NCBI RefSeq assembly: GCF_036588685.1
Contig: NC_086386.1
Span: forward strand, 74,398,682 to 74,462,681
Source of the DNA: Mytilus trossulus
Taxonomy: Eukaryota; Mollusca; Bivalvia; Mytilida; Mytilidae
DNA: 64,000 nt
Direction of reading: 5' to 3'
In this document: positions 22,638 to 33,424 of the stretch, one piece after another
Position numbering within the stretch: position 1 is the first letter of the stretch
How the letters are laid out: every line of letters begins with the position of its first letter
Position numbers and translations under genes: made by a program
The notes under the pieces: generated by a model
Databases searched by the model: none
What the model saw: the letters and a program-made list of their open reading frames with translations, nothing else
What the model was told of the DNA's origin: nothing

Positions 22638-24177
22638 TGCATTATTTTTTTCTAATTTGAGGTTTCTTATGAATTTAATTTTGAAACCAAGATATTTTTA
22701 AAGTGATGTGCTAAAACATTTAGTTTTATTCTGAAAAGACTGAGAAAAGTCTTTTTTGTAAATAAAAGTATAGTTATGCTGTATGCTTTTTATAATTAAT
22801 GGCTTATATGTACGTTATACACATATTTAGTTATAAGCATTGCTCATCAGTCGGTTCCGATTGACTTATGTATATCTAATTTTTTTTTTTATCTTTTATG
22901 ATTGAGTTATGCTTCACTTGAGAAGTAAATAAGGTATTTCATGAATGTGTATTGTATTTCGTATTGGAATGAATACAATGTAAAAAAAATATCTGAAAAT
23001 TTCCTTTTCATACAATTTCATAATTCTTCTTCATCCGACAAAGTGATCCTTCTTGTCTGTTTTGTTTCAGACGGTTTATATAGTCGGCCTTCAAATGTCT
23101 GCCTGAAGAATACTTGCTGTAAACTTTAAACATGAAATATAATTCATCGATGTGTTCAGAGTGAAGGTGGTTTACGTATTTTTGAAGAATCATTCTGATA
23201 TACTTGTAAACAGGACGATTCGGTTAGGGGTTTGAAGGGTACGGCACACATTTTATGCCCAATTAAAGTAAATCTAAGTCTAGCAAATGTCAACGAACAT
23301 TTGTAAAACAAACAATTGTCAGCTGATTTTTTTTGTTTACCATACCATTGGGCTAAATTTTACGTGAATTCATTTAACTGTAGCCTTCTTCATGGAATGG
23401 ATTGTTACAAACCAATCTAGGTTCCAGTAGAAGTGTCACGATATTTTTGTCGTTTTTGATAGTTTCAGTTATTTAAGAAAATAAAGACACCTTTAGAAAA
23501 CATACTTACCTGAACAGTCAGTCAATACAATATGTGTATTATCTCTTCTCGTAATAAAATTATCTTGTTCAGTATTTATTTTACAACTTTAAGCTGATAG
23601 AAATAGTGTCCTAAATTTTGACATCAGAATGATGCATTTTATAATACATGTAATTGTCCCTTTTGATAACAGGGAATGATAACCTACAACACTTAATTTA
23701 GTTGTTTGTTTTATGTTATTCTTGGTGTCTTATTGATATAATTTAGATTTGAAAACGAGCATATATGTAAGAGACATCCTTAAGTACATAGTTCACGATT
23801 ATGAAATTTAACTTATAATTCTAAATGACATGACAACATGCTTCAAAGTCATAACAAGGTCAAGGCGAATTCAAAATATTGCCAATCAGTTAAAATCCAA
23901 GATATCCGGAAAAAAAATAAACAAGATGAATATAATAAAATTGTTATATTTCTTTTGCCAAATTCTTTCGCAATTAATCAAATTTAATCGACATCAATTT
24001 GCAAAAATGGCGACGGCCAGCGGAAATCATGGACACAAAAAATGACTTATGAATTATTTATTTAAGAATTTTCATCAAAAAGTCCGCTACTTGACAGAAT
24101 ATAGGCTTGAGGACAAAATGCAAACTATCTGGAGACAAAAAAAGAAATCACTTATCCACCATTTTATCCATAAGTAA
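22638..24177. other. Non-coding DNA
   Basis: Only chance reading frames are present (for example 23830-24045, with no recognisable domain). Nothing else is seen. Confidence 0.4.
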
Positions 24178-24312
24178 ATGCCAGTACCAAGTCACGAATA
24201 TGACAGTTGTTATTCATTCGTTTGAGCTTTTGATTTTGCTATTTGATTAGGGACTTTCCTTTTTGAATTTCCCTCGGAGTTCAGTATTTTTGTGATTTTA
24301 CTTTTTATACAA
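24178..24312 (+). repeat. Interspersed repeat R2, copy a
   Basis: It reads 'TGCCAGTACCAAGTCACGAA' followed by 'TATGACAGTTGTTATTC', 'TTTGAGCTTTTGATTTTG' and 'CCCTCGGAGTTCAGTATTTT'. This is a repeat I recognise as common in mussels. Other copies are at 29055-29190, 57000-57140 (minus) and 58835-58950; an eroded piece is near 54330-54370. Confidence 0.7.
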
Positions 24313-24544
24313 GGAGTAAATAACAAACCACGTGTACATTAAGAATGGGGAACACACTGGTATATATAAATTAGTTAGGCATTAGTTTTCAGTAGCTGCA
24401 AATACTCGTAGATATTTGTCTATTGTTTCTGTACTTCGGTTTGGTACGATCAGATCAGATCTGACCATTCTATCATTTCTTAACTAGTTTTTACATCATA
24501 TGTTGCGCTCATTCACCACTGTACATGCTTTACAATGTCAATCA

Positions 24545-24570
24545 CTCACACAACACACACACACACACAA
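24545..24570. repeat. CA microsatellite
   Basis: A short near-perfect run of CA dinucleotides. Confidence 0.8.
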
Positions 24571-25384
24571 GTCATGCGCTTGTGAAATTGAGGAGCCTGT
24601 AATTTCGTGGTTATACTTAAATTGAATGAGTTGTCTTCAATCTTCATAAGCCTAAATATACTAGTTATTGCTTAGATTTCTCATTTCAATTGATTCATAT
24701 TTTTAATGCTGGAGGATTGAACAGGTAACAATTTGGTTTCGGTTTGGATTATTGTTTTCGTCAAAACAATGCCAGTCTAGCTCCTTTTTGGAGATCATAA
24801 CTTCCCGGAGGTTTGTCATTAAGGTCTTTCCCCTACGTGAGGAAAGACCTTATTGTTTTTCTAATTATATTTTTTTTCTTTTTCTTTTTTTTCTTTTTTT
24901 TCTTCCAACATTTTTTTGACATGCCTGCCTCTTGTTTCTGTTGAAGTTATAAAGACCAAATATGGACCATAGCTAGACCTTACCAAGATGTATTACCAAA
25001 TGACCTTGTTAAGGATTTCATCATCCCCTTTAGGAGTTATCTCCCTTTTATTGATTTTTTTTAACATGGCCCTCCCTCGTTGGTTTAAAAGATATCATGA
25101 CCTAAATTAGGCATAATGTAGATCTCATCCAGATGTATTACCATGTGAGGCTGAATAGGATTCCATGGTCCCCTATGAGAGTTATATCCCCTTGAAACAA
25201 TTTCTTTCCTTTCCACTTTTCTCAAAAGGTATAAGAGATAGAATCGATTTGAAAACGGAAACATGTACAAGAACAGATGGCAATGTTAATTAACATGTAC
25301 AATCATTTTGTTATCAACCCGTATAAGGAGTTATCCCCCTTTAAAAATTGTAATTAATTTTAGAAAAAAATGTATTTCGAGATT

Positions 25385-26238
25385 CAGAAGTCGTAGAGAC
25401 TTGGGACCTTCACCAATAATCTTTAATTCATGTGACCTTTAATAAAAACCCAAGGTTAAAGGTCACTGAGTGCAAAAATAAATTACGCTGCAATTTCAAG
25501 CTTACATATTAGGAAAACGATAAGACTTTGCTGCATACATACAGCGTATAAAATGTTCCTCTCGACGAGCCCTACATTTCATATGTTAAGTCCATAAATG
25601 TCCGACCGTCTGTTCAAACGTTACAACGGGATGATTCTTTAAAGTATAGTATTTAGTCTATATCTTTTTAGAGGTAACAGATATCAACCTACTTTAAACT
25701 GCAAAGATGATCAGTAATTCAAGACCTTCAATTTGAGGTCAATGTCAGGTCATGATTAAATTTCACCTTGACCTTCACAGTATACTATGACCTTGACCTG
25801 TGATATTTGAAAGGTCAAGTGGTCCTGAGGTGACCTTTAATATGCAGTCAAGGTCAAAGGTCACTGAGTGCAAAAAAAATTACGCTGCAATTTCAAGCTT
25901 ACATATTATGAAAACGATAAGACTTTGCTGCATACATACAGCGTGTAAATTGTTCCTCTCGACGAGCTCTTCATTTTATGCAATAAGCCCAAACATGTCC
26001 GACCGTCTGATGAAAAGTTACAACGGGATGATTCTTAAAAGTATAGTATTGTGTGTATATCTTTTTAAAGGTAACAGATATCAACCTACTATGAACTGCA
26101 AAGATGATCAGTAATTCAAGACCTTCAATTTGAGGTCAATGTAAGGTCATGATGAAATTTCACCTTGACCTTGTGATAGTTGAAAGGTCAAGTAGTCCTG
26201 AGTTGAATGGTGCTAGTCCAATGTCTCTACGACTTCCG
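25385..26238. repeat. Two-unit tandem duplication of about 398 bp, AGGTCA-rich, in inverted arms
   Basis: The block is bounded by GAAGTCGTAGAGAC (25387-25400) and its inverse GTCTCTACGACTTC (26223-26236). Inside, GGTCACTGAGTGCAAAAA recurs at 25461 and 25859, and the following ~300 bases match closely. A perfect AGGTCA-A-AGGTCA direct repeat lies at 25851-25863, and many single AGGTCA/TGACCT half-sites surround it. A 104-codon frame at 25800-26114 is a by-product. Confidence 0.75.
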
Positions 26239-26725
26239 GTTCTCAAGCTTGATATTGCATCATATATTTGATGATTAATTGTGACCTTGGTGAACTTTGA
26301 ATTTGTTCCAATTCTTTTTATATATTGTTAATCTTCAACTGTAGATCATTTATCATTTAACAGATTTGAGATATCTATTATCGTTATAGGGATAATGCAG
26401 TTTGAAGTTTTGCGAGCGGAGGCATGTATTTCTGAATCAACAAGAGCTTACCACTTAAAATGTTTGAGAAATTGAAGAGGTTAACATAGTTATATGTTTG
26501 ACCAAATACCACAAACATTCCATGGAAAAAAAAAAAAAAATTCAATTTGAAATTTTCAAGTTTTGCATTGACTTTGTAAGTTTCATAACTTCTATTTATA
26601 TAGTTGATATTGCATCATTTTTTGCACTTTGTCAAATGGGGTCATCTGATATATCAAATTGAAGGTCTTAATAAACTCTACTTAAAATTGAAAATTGTAA
26701 ACCCCCTTTCATTCCAGGGGGACGG

Positions 26726-27160
26726 GTGGGGTCATTAAGTGCAAACATTCAAATTTCTCAGATGGTAATGTTGTCGCATATCAAATGAAAGAACATAAAG
26801 CGTACATTTCAAATTTCAAATTGATGTCCCCAAAAAATTGGTTTGATGAGGTCATTGAGTGCAAAAAATAAATTTTCTTTTAAGATAGGGTTGTTGTATA
26901 TCAAATGAAATGTCATGATGTGTACATTTGAAATATCAAATTCCCAACCTCCAAAAATTAGTTGGATATGGTTATTAAGTGCAAAAATCAAACTTTCTAG
27001 AACATAGCATTGCCGCATATCAAATGAAAGCTCATCTACTCTGTGTTTCATATATCATACTTCCGATCTCTAAAATGTAGGCTGATGAGGTCATTAAGTG
27101 TTAAAAGCAAAAAGTTTGAGAAGGTATGCTTGTCGTATATCAAACGAAAGGTCGTACAAA
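26726..27160. repeat. Four tandem units of about 120 bp
   Basis: GTCATTAAGT/GTCATTGAGT landmarks occur at 26731, 26851, 26971 (GTTATTAAGT) and 27090, each followed about 40 bases later by CATATCAAATGAAAG-type sequence. The landmark GGTCAYTRAGTGCAAAA is the same one that heads the 398-bp units upstream, so the arrays are related. Confidence 0.8.
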
Positions 27161-27229
27161 GTACATTACGAAAACATCACTTTTACAGGAAAGACCTTTC
27201 AATTGTTTTACAAACAATTGAGATACTAG

Positions 27230-28265
27230 TTTACATGGATGTGATTATACTGAGTTAGGCCTGGTCAAACCAAATACTTTTAAATTTGTATTTGCTAAGC
27301 ACGCAGCATCAAGCACTAAAGGCAAATACTGTTTGGCTTGGAGTCAGAATAATTTGTCCAGGAAGGGTGCCTTGTCTGAATGCGGACTGTTGGATTATGA
27401 ACTAGCATGTTGAAAACCGACTCAACGTGTCCATCAAGTAGAAAGCAGTGTAGATATTTTTTATTGTATTAGCATGCTGAACTTCTCGTCCTAAATATGC
27501 ATGATGGCCTTGGTCTGTCTTCTGCTTTTTGGTCGTGCTGTTGTCTCTATGATATATTCAATTCTAAATGTTATTTAAAATGCAGTCGATATTTGAACAG
27601 CCAACCATCATCATCTTTCTTGTCTTATGTTAAGTTTGATACGTGGTTCAACTGATTATATTATAACGCTTAATCTACATATAGTATTTGTACATTAAAA
27701 AAAGAAAGATAAAAAGGTAAATCTATTTATTTATAGTAATGTATATAAAGTATCTAGGTATATTTGAAATGTATTTACAATACAATTAAAAAATTATACT
27801 GTTATATGTTTTCTAAAAAAAAGTGATTGTATGTCTTAAACATAAAACTATATATGCATATTTTGACAAAAAAGGTCAATGAAGGAACAAAAGAAAAACA
27901 AATTAACATCGAAAATCAGAAATCAAAACAACACAAACAGAGAAATTTGGTATAATAAGTGACATTCAAAAAATCCATTTAATATGTACATTTCTCTTAT
28001 TTTTGTACTTTTTTCACATTTCCTGACCGGTGTGAGAAAAATATTTCTCCTCACTAGTGAAAAATCTGTTCTCGGTAAATGATTAGTCGAAATTTTATTA
28101 TGACGTCTAAATGTTTTGTTTTCTTCTGAATTTTCCAATTGTGACGTCTTGAAAAAAGACGACAATGCCAGATGACGTCGCATATGAGAAACACAAGTTT
28201 CTGAAAATCTTTGAAAAAGAACGATAAAAAGCATTAAAGAAAAAGATTCCGACACTTTAACTCGT
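27230..28265. other. Non-coding DNA with a worn R1-like segment
   Basis: About 27375-27575 loosely follows R1 order (GTCTTCTGCTTTTTGGTCG, GTTGTCTCTATGATATATTC). A minus-strand frame at 27923-28285 (120 codons) starts inside the adjacent foldback and has no recognisable domain, so I do not call it a gene. Confidence 0.4.
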
Positions 28266-28381
28266 GTATTACGATATTTCTCCACTCTCGACAGTTAAAT
28301 TTTATTATTTAAAGAGCTCGACAAGCCTCGCGCTTTAAATATTAAAATTTAACTGTCTCGAGTGGAGAAATATCGTAATAC
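28266..28381. mobile_element. Foldback element, 116 bp
   Basis: The left arm GTATTACGATATTTCTCCAC is the exact inverse of the right arm GTGGAGAAATATCGTAATAC, and pairing continues inward through CGACAGTTAAATTTTA / TAAAATTTAACTGTC. The unpaired centre contains GAGCTCGACAAGCCTCGCG. It resembles a MITE and should form a strong hairpin. Confidence 0.85.
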
Positions 28382-29054
28382 ATTGGTTGCAGTGTAAGAA
28401 TCTATATGTCTCTAACGTAAAATCAAATACACACATTTAATATTTATACTCCATGTCCTATGATTTCTCAAAACGTTTATGCATTATTAGATTGAAAAAC
28501 TTTAGTGTACGAAATTGAGTATAATAAAATATGTCTTTCAAATAAGTATTTGCAAAAGAATTAACATTAATTTCATGACGTATTAACATTTACGTAACTT
28601 ATTGTACAGCACTCGGGGGTTATTTCTTCAATTAATTTCTCATTTTTCATCCCCAAGTCCTCCATTTTTGAAAATCCTAAACGCAATACAAACATAGAAG
28701 ATCTGATGTTAAACAATCTATAGATAACTACTCGTAAGTTCTTCGGAGTAATTTAAGTGAAATACTTGGCATGGTAATTCTGGGTTACAGTTCTTCCATG
28801 AAGACATGACAAGTATCCCTTCTAAAAGTAATAAAATACCGAGTAAAGTACATTAAGCAATATGCATGCCATATATATTTTTATTTAACAATTATAGATA
28901 TATACTCAAATTTTTTTTTTCGGTTAAATGTTATATTAATAACGCTTAAACACGCTCGTTGAGTTAATTATCAAAAAGTTAAATATAGACCATCTCGATT
29001 AGATTTTTGTGAAGAAGTTACACCAGGTTTAATACACTACTTTCTACATACAAA

Positions 29055-29190
29055 AATGTCTCAACCAAGTCAGGATTATGACAGTTGTTATCCATATGTA
29101 TGAGCTACAGATTTTGTTATTTCGCTACGGACTTTACGTTTTGAATTTTCCTCGAAGTTCTGTACTTGTGTTAACTTTCATTTTACGAAA
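29055..29190 (+). repeat. Interspersed repeat R2 inside unit A
   Basis: 'CAACCAAGTCAGGATTATGA' followed by CAGTTGTTATCC and TTTTCCTCGAAGTTCTGTAC. It is shared with unit C at 58835-58950, so it predates the duplication. Confidence 0.65.
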
Positions 29191-29919
29191 GTGGGCCTGG
29201 TGTCCTTCGACTCAGATGATTTCAATTAACAATCGGTTCTTAATATGATGAAAAAAACGTAACTATTGTGACACAGGAAATGTACCGGAATGTTCACGAT
29301 ACAGATCGTCGTCTACTGAACGGACGACACGACGTTCATATATGTACGAATAGATGTAACGCAATATAATGGTTGGTTCAAAAATACTCTTATTAGGAGT
29401 TTCTTTTGTTTCTTTTTTGTTTCTTTGATTTCGACGACTAATTTGCATTATCATGAACCGTACAAAGCACCAGAAACTACCGGACGGGGTTCATGTTCAG
29501 TCTTTTACCTACGATGTTTTGTAAACTGTTGTTTGTATTATTTATCATTTTCTTTTCTCTTCTTATTGTTAATGCGTTGTTAATTACTATTGTATAGGTT
29601 TGAATACTCTTTGGTATCTTTAGGTTCTCTTTCAAACCAGTTTGTAGTAAGATATGCGATAGTTATTAAACCAAAATAAAAAAAAATCTCTCAGGTTAAG
29701 GTATACCATTGATGGTTCGGCTATACATGATTATAGTTTAAGTGTCAATATATTATATATGTTTTCTACCGGATATATACTATGTTCTCCAAATGTTTCA
29801 TTGCGAACGTACATTATATACATTTCCAAAAGTCATATATCAATGTTCTTACATAGTACTCATAATTTGTTAACCTTTTTTTTATTGATATTAGTTGCAA
29901 TACACCAAGAAAATCTTCG

Positions 29920-31467
29920 TTAAGGTAGCACTACAGTCTAACAGTGATTTTTTTAAGATATTTTTGTTATCACATAATTTTAAAGTAAGTATTCTTCTGC
30001 ACAGTTTGTAAAAATCAAAAAATCATTATCATATCACAACAGGGAGTAAATTGGTAATGAACTTATGTAAATAAAGGCACATGGTAATTAATCTAAATAT
30101 ATAGGCATTTAGGAGGGGCTAATATGTCAATCATGTGTTGATGCCAGTGTCCAGCTGTTAATCACTGACCACAAGATAAATAGTGTGATCTTATCTCATT
30201 TGTATCATGTGTATTGCAACAAAAGTGATTTTTATAACTTTGAAGTAAACAGAGAAAAGGGAAAGTTATTAAAAAGGAGAAAATCTAAATGGAAAAAATC
30301 TTACCAAAATGAACAAAACTATATATATAAGGATAAGAGTGTGAAAGTGTCTTTGAAAGCCTCTGACAAACTTTAAACTTTTAAGGTTCTTACTACAAAC
30401 AAGAAGAATATGTCTCTGAATCTGTCTTTTGTTAGGAGTTTCAGACACTTTAACCAATTTTAAGTTTATGTGAAATTTTTAAATTCCATAAAACTCAAGA
30501 ATCATATGTGAGGCAGTCTATTTTCAGCAAAGGGATGGTATTGATCTTTTTTGGAACATGGCTTTTATTGCACAATTTTAATGTTCGAGCTAATTTCATA
30601 GTATATTTCTTTTTAAAATACAAATAAAATCATTCTTTATAGTGAATATAATGATGTTAAAAATTGTTTATATGCAGCTGGTCATTCCTGTTATTCTCTT
30701 ATCTTAGACTGTCTGGATAGAGGCGGAGCTTTGTCTATTAAATTACTACATCACAGATGTTGGTCAAATCTGTGACGTCAAACTCCCGCCAAATGCTAAG
30801 TTAGTGTTTGTCAGTGCACATATAATTCAAAATTTACAGTATTAGAGCATCAAAGACACAATGTGTGTGGTTATATTGATAAAATAATGGTGTCAGAACA
30901 CTCCTGGGGTGTTCTTAGTGGAACTTTTGTATTAATGATGCATGTATAGGGGTTCTAAGGGGGAAATTCAGTTTTTAGGTCATTTCTCTGAACAATTTTT
31001 CATGAGAATTGTTAGCAAAAAATGATTCTACAATACCGTGTCCCAGTTTTTGGATAATTTGTTTCTAAATGAATTTATAGTTGTCCAAAGATGAAAGGTG
31101 AAATGAGGTTTGGTACCCAGCAGTTAAATCAATATATCTCCTTACTGGAGGCATATATCAAGAATCTGAGAAACGGTTTTGTTTATAGTGTATGGTTGAT
31201 TAAAGTGATGAAAACAAATTTTTACTTCCATTTGACCTGAATGTGTCATTTTCATCCAAGTTGGAAGACCACTTTTTTGGCAATTAAGGTGCTTTAATTT
31301 GAGATTAATCATACCAAAAATTATTTTATCTACAGATTAAGAAGAATTAATATTTCAGCTTTATAATGAGCTAAAGATTTAAAAAATCCATTGAGTAGTT
31401 TTGGAGAAATTAATCTTTAAAGACTGTTGGTTGGAGTCCGAAAATTCTGACTGTAGTGCTACCTTAA
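29920..31467. mobile_element. Non-autonomous DNA element with TTAA target duplication
   Basis: The inverted repeats GGTAGCACTACAGTC (29924-29938) and GACTGTAGTGCTACC (31449-31463) are exact and flanked by TTAA on both sides (29920-29923, 31464-31467). Unit C has the uninterrupted site CTTCG-TTAA-ATGAA at 59663-59666, which proves insertion after the duplication. The ~1540-bp interior has no transposase; its longest frame is about 63 codons. TTAA duplications are typical of piggyBac and Kolobok elements; the terminal bases alone do not let me choose. Confidence 0.88.
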
Positions 31468-31815
31468 ATGAATAACAAAAAATATCCTCAAATGTGCCTT
31501 CATTTCCTACAAGGGGCAGTGCTGTTGATCCAATTGATAAAACTGGGTTTCTACTTTGTATTATTATTTGTCTGTTCATATTTCAACTCTTTTTTTATCA
31601 TGTTTATATTTGTCTTTAACTCTGAGTGTCATTAAATCTGTAACGATTTCTGTACAATACCAAACCAGTGTTTATGTTTGTCATATGCAAGAAGTAGTTT
31701 TGTAGAACGATCCTTTGCTTTCCTTTGCCTCAGCACATTTATATGTTTTCAATGTTTATTCTGTTAAAAAAAAGCAGCCTTTATGTTAATAGAATGTCTA
31801 GTTGAAATATTTTAA

Positions 31816-31884
31816 AAGGTTGATGTAACACAACTTTAACTAGCTGTAAAACCAGGTAAAGCCCACACTTTTCTTTCTACAAAT
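31816..31884 (+). repeat. Single ancestral copy of the unit-C minisatellite motif
   Basis: GATGTAACACAACTTTAACT, AGCTGTAAAACCAGGTAAAG and CTTTCTACAAATACCAGTACC appear once here. In unit C the same 86-bp sequence is repeated 17 times. Confidence 0.8.
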
Positions 31885-32122
31885 ACCAGTACCAAGTCAA
31901 GATTATTGTATTGTTTTTACCAGCATCAAGTCCAGATTATTGTATTGTTTTTACCAGTATCAAGTCCAGATTATTTTTTTGTTTTTACCAGTATCAAGTC
32001 CAGATTATTGTATTGTTTTTACCAGCATCAAGTCCAGATTATTGTATTGTTTTTACCAGCATCAAGTCCAGATTATTGTATTGTTTTTACCAGTATCAAG
32101 TCCAGATTATTGTATTGTTTTT
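31885..32122 (+). repeat. Minisatellite, 7 units of 34 bp
   Basis: Units of ACCAGYATCAAGTCCAGATT + ATTGTATTGTTTTT begin at 31885, 31919, 31953, 31987, 32021, 32055 and 32089. The first unit keeps the R2-like form ACCAAGTCAAG. Three plus-strand frames run through the array, all artefacts of the period. The unit derives from the head of an R2 repeat whose eroded body follows (CTTGTTCCGTTGATTGATGG, TTTTGTCAGTTTGTATGGAC). Confidence 0.95.
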
Positions 32123-32315
32123 AACTTGTTCCGTTGATTGATGGTTTGATTTTGTCAGTTTGTATGGACTCCCCCTTTTTTAATGTTCTTAGGTGTCCAG
32201 TATATTATGATACTTTTTAAACTCATACGATTTAGTCATATTTTCAATTATAGTTTATGACAAATTTTGATATAATTCTACATCTTCACCAAAAATAACA
32301 AAGGAGCAACAAAAA

Positions 32316-32340
32316 CTTACCCACAGTTCTAACCATCACT
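32316..32340 (-). other. Micro-exon-like island 1 (18 nt between AG and GTAAG)
   Basis: On the minus strand a pyrimidine-rich stretch ends CATTTCCAG, followed by 18 bases (32321-32338) and GTAAGTTTTT. The same arrangement occurs at 32484-32508 and 61748-61772. One reading phase of this copy contains a stop. The splice-like signals may be chance within a duplicated repeat. Confidence 0.3.
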
Positions 32341-32483
32341 GGAAATGACAAATGATAAAAAACAAGAAAAATCACTATACTGAGCTCATGTGTCTTTCGG
32401 ACACAAAAAATATTTAATATATCAAATATGGCATGAATCGTAGACAAATACGTCTATTTCCGACGGTTTGATGAAACAAAAAA

Positions 32484-32508
32484 CTTACCCACATTTCTTG
32501 CAATCACT
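32484..32508 (-). other. Micro-exon-like island 2
   Basis: On the minus strand, TTTTTCATTTTCAG, 18 bases (32489-32506), then GTAAGTTTTTTG. In one phase the 18 bases read DCKKC-G, a CxxC pair. It is a tandem duplicate of island 1 about 170 bp away. Confidence 0.35.
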
Positions 32509-32591
32509 GAAAATGAAAAATGATTAAAAACAACTAATATAACTATACTGCACTGATACTAATATACATGTGCAATATAATTTGAATCTAG

Positions 32592-32740
32592 TATTTTATG
32601 TTTATTATTCACTGATTAAGTTATATATTTTGTTTGCCATCTTCATTTGGTGCTTCAATGATCTAAGAAATTTTAAGATTGATGAACCAATTTGCTATTA
32701 TTCAAAAGGCCAACATGCTTGATATTGTACAAAAGAAGTA
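32592..32740 (+). other. Short conserved reading frame (unit A copy), unknown
   Basis: The plus-strand frame includes a hydrophobic run (LYILFAIFIWCF) followed by NDLRNFKIDEPI before a stop near 32720. Units B and C carry the same peptide context (RNVKIDEP and RNFKIDEP). I do not recognise it. It may only reflect recent DNA duplication. Confidence 0.3.
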
Positions 32741-33194
32741 AATAAAACAGTTTCGTTATAACAAATAAGTATAATTGTTTGTCTCAATATTTCAAAATAG
32801 TTCTAACAGTTTGTCAGATTGAAATCTATTATTGACGAAGGTATAACATAAGTTGTTGTTATGCTCTTTAGTGAAAAGGCCGGTTAGAGAAAGAACACGA
32901 CCGTTAGAAAAGGTCCAAGACAAAGCCTATGATTTTAATATAATAAATATTAGCAGAAATTAAAACTCGGTTCCAAATAATTTTTGTTTTTTCCTTCTAA
33001 TTCTTTGTATTTAAATAACACTTTAAAATGAGTACATACTTGTAGTACCATACAACCACATGCATGTTATTTTTCCCTGGGAATTCATTGACCTTAAACT
33101 TTTGTTTTATCAACACTTTCTGGTTTGTAATTACTAATTGATAGTTATTTATCTAAGACATTACATAATGTCATTATAATCTAACACTCCTCTG

Positions 33195-33424
33195 TATATA
33201 AACAATAAAATTTTATCTGAAACAGTCTGATTTTCTGTTGCAATTTCTTATTTTTATTAATGGTGCAAATTGTACTGCACCAGATCAACATTTCGACATT
33301 TAATATCTCGTCAGTAATACTGGAGTATTAAGTATTTTAAATGTTTTTGAACAACGTTGAAGTGCTGATGAAGCCAACAAGAACAAGATGTAAAAGTGAA
33401 ACCCGGATTGAAATGATGTGGTGA
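33195..33424 (+). other. TATA-like box followed by a short Cys-containing reading frame (unit A copy)
   Basis: TATATAAA at 33195-33202 lies about 28 bases before ACAGTCTG, the usual TATA-to-initiator spacing. The first ATG of interest (33341) opens a 27-codon frame (MFLNNVEVLMKPTRTRCKS...). Equivalent segments occur in B, twice in B2, and in C, some with stops. It could be a relic of a short gene or chance. Confidence 0.25.

Larger units (their letters stand above)
24821..27229 (+). mobile_element. Compound repeat with Helentron-like termini (candidate)
   Basis: The left end has AAGGTCTTTCC (24821-24831) facing GGAAAGACCTT (24841-24851). GGAAAGACCTT recurs at 27188-27198, just before a perfect hairpin CAATTGTTT-TAC-AAACAATTG (27200-27220), which is followed by AGATA and CTAG, then T. 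Subterminal inverted repeats plus a 3' hairpin and a CTRR-type end are what non-autonomous Helitron/Helentron elements show, and the interior holds tandem arrays as many of those do. No Rep/helicase is encoded. It could instead be several unrelated repeats side by side. Confidence 0.4.

Noticed and set aside
25800..26114. 104-codon frame
   Set aside because: Lies wholly in the 398-bp tandem duplication and encodes nothing recognisable.
27923..28285. 120-codon minus-strand frame
   Set aside because: Begins in a foldback arm and has no recognisable features. Length alone is insufficient.
31885..32122. CRISPR array
   Set aside because: 34-bp units are directly abutting with no spacers.
31906..32141. 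Three overlapping plus-strand frames with repeating YCFYQ/SSPDY peptides
   Set aside because: Generated by the 34-bp period, which is not a multiple of three and so leaves all frames open; not a repeat protein.
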